Shown: positions 61,735-64,000 of the stretch, piece after piece
Numbering within the stretch: position 1 is the first letter of the stretch
Layout: every line of letters begins with the position of its first letter
Source: JBGPQJ01 sp963709295
Lineage (GTDB): Bacteria > Chloroflexota > Anaerolineae > Anaerolineales > Villigracilaceae
Length of the DNA: 64,000 nt
Assembly (NCBI GenBank): GCA_963709295.1
Contig: CAVPVW010000004.1
Location: forward strand, 316,763-380,762
Direction: 5' to 3'
Translations under genes and position numbers: made by a program
Notes under the pieces: model-generated
The model's database searches: none
What the model was told of the DNA's origin: nothing
The model's input: only the letters and a program-made list of their open reading frames with translations

Positions 61735-62171
61735 TTATTTTGCGTTGGATCGCGAAATTTCCTTGACCATGGCGGCAGTTTTTTCCGGCTGGTCAACTCG
61801 CATCGCCACATCCGCCTGGGCAATGATCCCTACAACCCTATTGTTTTTATCCACGACAGGGATGCGGCGCAATTGATGCTCGGACATTGCATTCATTGCT
61901 TTCTGCAAATCATCGTCAGCGAGGCAGGTTACTACTTTACTTGTCATCACTGCCTCCACCTTCGTGGAATTGGCGTCGCGTCCTTTAGCCACAATCCGTA
62001 AAGTCAGGTCACGATCGGTCACGATACCGACCAGTTTTCGAGTCTGGTCGTTTTCGATCACGGGGATCGAAACGATGTTCTCGCGTTTCATCAATTGGGC
62101 CGCCTTTGCCACCATATCATCTGGCAGGCAGCAACGGGGTCTTTCGTCATCACTTCATTACATTTCTTCAT
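61735..62171 (-). CDS. CBS-pair domain protein, one frameshift
   Basis: A 145-residue protein consisting of two CBS motifs. The first has LMKRENIVSIPVIEN and LVGIVTDRDLTLRIVAKG; the second has VVTCLADDDLQKAMNAMSEH and RRIPVVDKNNRVVGIIAQAD. The N-terminus (MKKCNEVMTKDPV) is in another frame; adding one base at 62133-62134 joins it through CCLPDDMVAKAAQL. Stand-alone CBS pairs bind adenine nucleotides or related ligands and often modulate partner enzymes or transporters. AGAGGCG lies upstream of the ATG. Confidence 0.87.
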
Positions 62172-62271
62172 GATGTTCGCCTCTTTTGGGATGGAATCAA
62201 TACTATTCCTGCAAAGTAGAAGGAGTGGGCAGCCTGTCGGTTGCCCTTCCTGATTTCAACAATATGCAAAC

Positions 62272-62430
62272 CTAAGCAATTCCCAACACGTTCAAAACAA
62301 CCAGGACGACTACGATGACGAGCAAAATATGGATCCAACTGCCTGTACGCGGTAATCTTGGGCTTATATTCCCACCCAGGAAACCGAGCAGCCAAAGTAT
62401 TACTAGTATTACGATGATAGTCCACAACAT
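62272..62430 (-). CDS. lmo0937-family small membrane protein
   Basis: A 52-residue protein starting MLWTIIVILVILWLLGFLGG with a second hydrophobic segment (HILLVIVVVLVVLNVLGIA), two helices in a hairpin. This matches the lmo0937/DUF5670 small membrane protein family, of unknown function and often found with stress genes. AGGAGAAA precedes the ATG; the longer frame upstream to 62517 has no such support. Confidence 0.85.
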   Translation of the reverse strand: MLWTIIVILVILWLLGFLGGNISPRLPRTGSWIHILLVIVVVLVVLNVLGIA

Positions 62431-62561
62431 GAGATTTCTCCTTTTGGGCGATTTGCCCTGTATGATGGTTATGGAGGGTGGCTTGAGTAATCCACACCTG
62501 TTGCCAGGTCTGGACATGATAGACGGTAGACCTGCATTGCGTCTGAACTTATCTTACAATA

Positions 62562-62599
62562 AACACTCCCCGGTCACATCCATCGACCGGGGAGTGTTT
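62562..62599. terminator. strong hairpin terminator after the PAP2 gene
   Basis: A perfect 15-bp stem (AAACACTCCCCGGTC and GACCGGGGAGTGTTT) with an 8-nt loop lies 27 nt past the PAP2 gene's end. The A-rich left and T-rich right edges suit termination in either direction. Confidence 0.8.
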
Positions 62600-62626
62600 G
62601 TCTCCGCCACTTGGGGGAGGCTGAAA

Positions 62627-63390
62627 TCAGAAGCGCAATACAAGCCAATAAGGGTTCAAAAGAGTAGCTAAATGCCCGACTGACCCAAGCACAATACCCG
62701 CGATGACATCTCTTGGATAGTGCGCGCCAACGTAGATCCGTGTAAACCAACCAGGAGGGCGATTGCATAAAGGGCAATGGATGCTCCCAATCCCAGCTGG
62801 AAGTAGAGGATGAACAGAGTCATCAGGAAAAATATCTGGGTGGTATGACCACTGGGAAAGAAATCACCTTTTTCCCGCCAGCCGATGCACGCGCATTATC
62901 AAGGGTTAGAAAGGGGCGGTCTCGATTAGATAATGCCTTAATATTTCCACCAATAACCAGAGCGTGAGGGTTCAGATATGTCCAAGGCTAAAAGGCGATA
63001 GTTCAGGATAAAAAAAAGAAATGCTACTATTAATGCGGTCAGCATGTTGCCAAGCTGGGTTATCAACCACATGACTCGATCCAGCCAATTGGGATAACTC
63101 CGTGTATTCAGAAGCGTAAAAATCCGGGTGTCGATACGTTGACCGGCAGACCAGATCAGGGACAAAGTCACCAGGGCGAACAGGAAAAGCAGGACGACGA
63201 GTACCCGTTGGGCGATCAGCGCCGACCAGAATGTAGCCCGAGCGCCGCCCGGCAGCAGGATGAGGAACAGGACCAGTCCAATCGCCAGGAGCAGCAGGAA
63301 AGCCGGCCGGCGCTTACGGGCAGACCAAAAGGAAGTGCGAGGCGCCACTACTGGGGGCAGGGGAACCGGCTCGGGAACGTTCTTATTCAT
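62627..63390 (-). CDS. PAP2-family phosphatase, about three frameshifts
   Basis: A membrane phosphatase of the PAP2 superfamily. The first frame (63390 to about 62965) gives a proline-rich N-terminus and four helices. The catalytic motifs appear in other frames: NRDRPF (the K-x6-R-P region), then FFPSGHTTQIFFL (P-S-G-H), then RIYVGAHYPRDVIAGIVLG (R-x5-H-x3-D), ending LVLRF at 62627. Breaks lie near 62965, 62880 and in the T-run near 62738-62742. All three motifs are intact, so the real gene is probably functional. Lipid phosphate or undecaprenyl pyrophosphate are typical substrates. It overlaps the lipid kinase end. Confidence 0.82.
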
Positions 63391-64000
63391 CGAGCGCCAT
63401 CTTGGGATCGATCACCGCCGTTACCGCGGATTTTCCCGTAAGCTCTGTGCCAGCCATGACCGTCAGGGCGCGTGGGTAAACATGAACGGATAATGAACCC
63501 TGGCCTAATAGAATACCGTCGGCTAGTACAGGCATTTGCGGGTTTGAAACAAGGGTTACATGCTTGGCGCGGTAATGCATGATACCGGCATCCTCCAGGA
63601 GCCCGCGAGACAGCGTGGCATAAGAGAGCATGTTCAGTTTGCTCATTCCGAAAAAGTGAAAACGTCCAAACGGCCGTCCTTGAAGGATACATTCGGGGAA
63701 ATCTGGAAGTGTGGCCCGAGAAAGGGCATATTGGTGATCAACATCATATGGGCCATCGTACCGAGGTGTTTGTGATCATCAAGAACCATGCGCAGGCGCG
63801 AAGGCGTCGCAGAGACGAGGGTTGACAGAAGTCCCCCTATCTGCGCAAGTTTTCCATGCTGGATGTCATCCGCCATGGGGTATAGATCGGAGATGAGACC
63901 TAATGCAACACCTTCCAGAAACCAGTGACGGGAATGTCCGCAATGGACTCTTCCTGCATCGATCTTCATCCGGCGACCCTGGCGCAGGAGGGCGACAGAA
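63383..64000 (-). CDS. diacylglycerol-kinase-family lipid kinase, C-terminal part, one frameshift
   Basis: The window cuts off the N-terminal catalytic half. What remains is the beta-sandwich domain of YegS/DgkB-like kinases: KIDAGRVHCGHSRHWFLEGV, FKDGRLDVFTFSE, then in a second frame MSKLNMLSYATLSRGLLEDA and VLADGILLGQGS. The join lies at 63644-63647, where one missing A turns GAAATG into GAATGA. These enzymes phosphorylate diacylglycerol or related lipids. Adjacent to a PAP2 phosphatase, it suggests a lipid phosphorylation/dephosphorylation pair. Confidence 0.83.

Noticed and set aside
1..64000. CRISPR arrays, rRNA or tRNA genes, prophage or transposase genes
   Set aside because: None was seen on either strand; repeats found are isolated pairs.

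Overview
The window reads as a chromosomal segment of an uncultured bacterium. My best guess is Chloroflexota (Anaerolineae-like), from the character of the proteins: an AroK-AroB fusion, type II dehydroquinase, AroH-type chorismate mutase, and many Xylose-isomerase-like TIM barrels paired with Gfo/Idh/MocA dehydrogenases. This is inference; no rRNA or tRNA gene is visible to settle it.

Region 1 (1-10.4 kb, minus strand) is amino-acid biosynthesis. A ten-cistron operon, aroH-aroF-tyrA-aroA-aroE-aroC-aroKB-aroQ-aminotransferase-pheA, encodes every step from DAHP to phenylalanine and tyrosine. It is preceded by a consensus promoter, a 25-residue leader peptide packed with Phe and Tyr codons, and an intrinsic terminator: a classical attenuator. 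Just downstream, ilvD (cut by the window edge) has its own promoter, a 34-residue leader rich in Ile/Val/Leu and a second attenuator.

Region 2 (10.5-19.1 kb, plus strand) is a run of small redox and membrane genes: a DUF418 protein, an isoprenylcysteine-methyltransferase-like protein, two flavodoxins, a YfcC-type carrier, and a PadR-regulated set with a two-domain flavoprotein and an F420-type nitroreductase.

Region 3 (19.2-49.8 kb) is a roughly 30-kb sugar/polyol catabolic island with two divergent arms around a GntR-controlled intergenic region (34.3-34.6 kb). The minus arm holds a ribose-type ABC importer, a ROK regulator, a fucose-isomerase-like enzyme, a ketose 3-epimerase-like protein, four further TIM-barrel isomerase/epimerase/dehydratase-like enzymes and two Gfo/Idh/MocA dehydrogenases. 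The plus arm holds two FGGY kinases, a third Gfo/Idh/MocA enzyme, two zinc dehydrogenases, a phosphotriesterase-like hydrolase, cupin phosphoglucose isomerase, a 2-hydroxyacid dehydrogenase, KDPG-type aldolase, a shikimate-dehydrogenase-like enzyme, a DeoC-type aldolase, another TIM barrel, a VOC protein and an Fe-S flavin oxidoreductase. The combination suggests catabolism of cyclitols (inositol-like) and/or glycosides through keto intermediates; the true substrate cannot be read from sequence.

Region 4 (50-64 kb, mostly minus strand) holds a CoA-transferase, an AbiE-type toxin-antitoxin pair with a putative autoregulatory operator, then rhomboid protease, a small eRF1-like protein, a short RNB ribonuclease, an ABC-2 exporter, two AI-2E-family membrane proteins, a CBS-pair protein, a tiny membrane protein, a PAP2 phosphatase and a lipid kinase.

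A window-wide oddity: at least a dozen genes are broken by single-base insertions or deletions, often in short homopolymer runs, with full conservation resuming in another frame. Consensus sequencing error is the likeliest cause, so I annotate these as whole genes with frameshifts.
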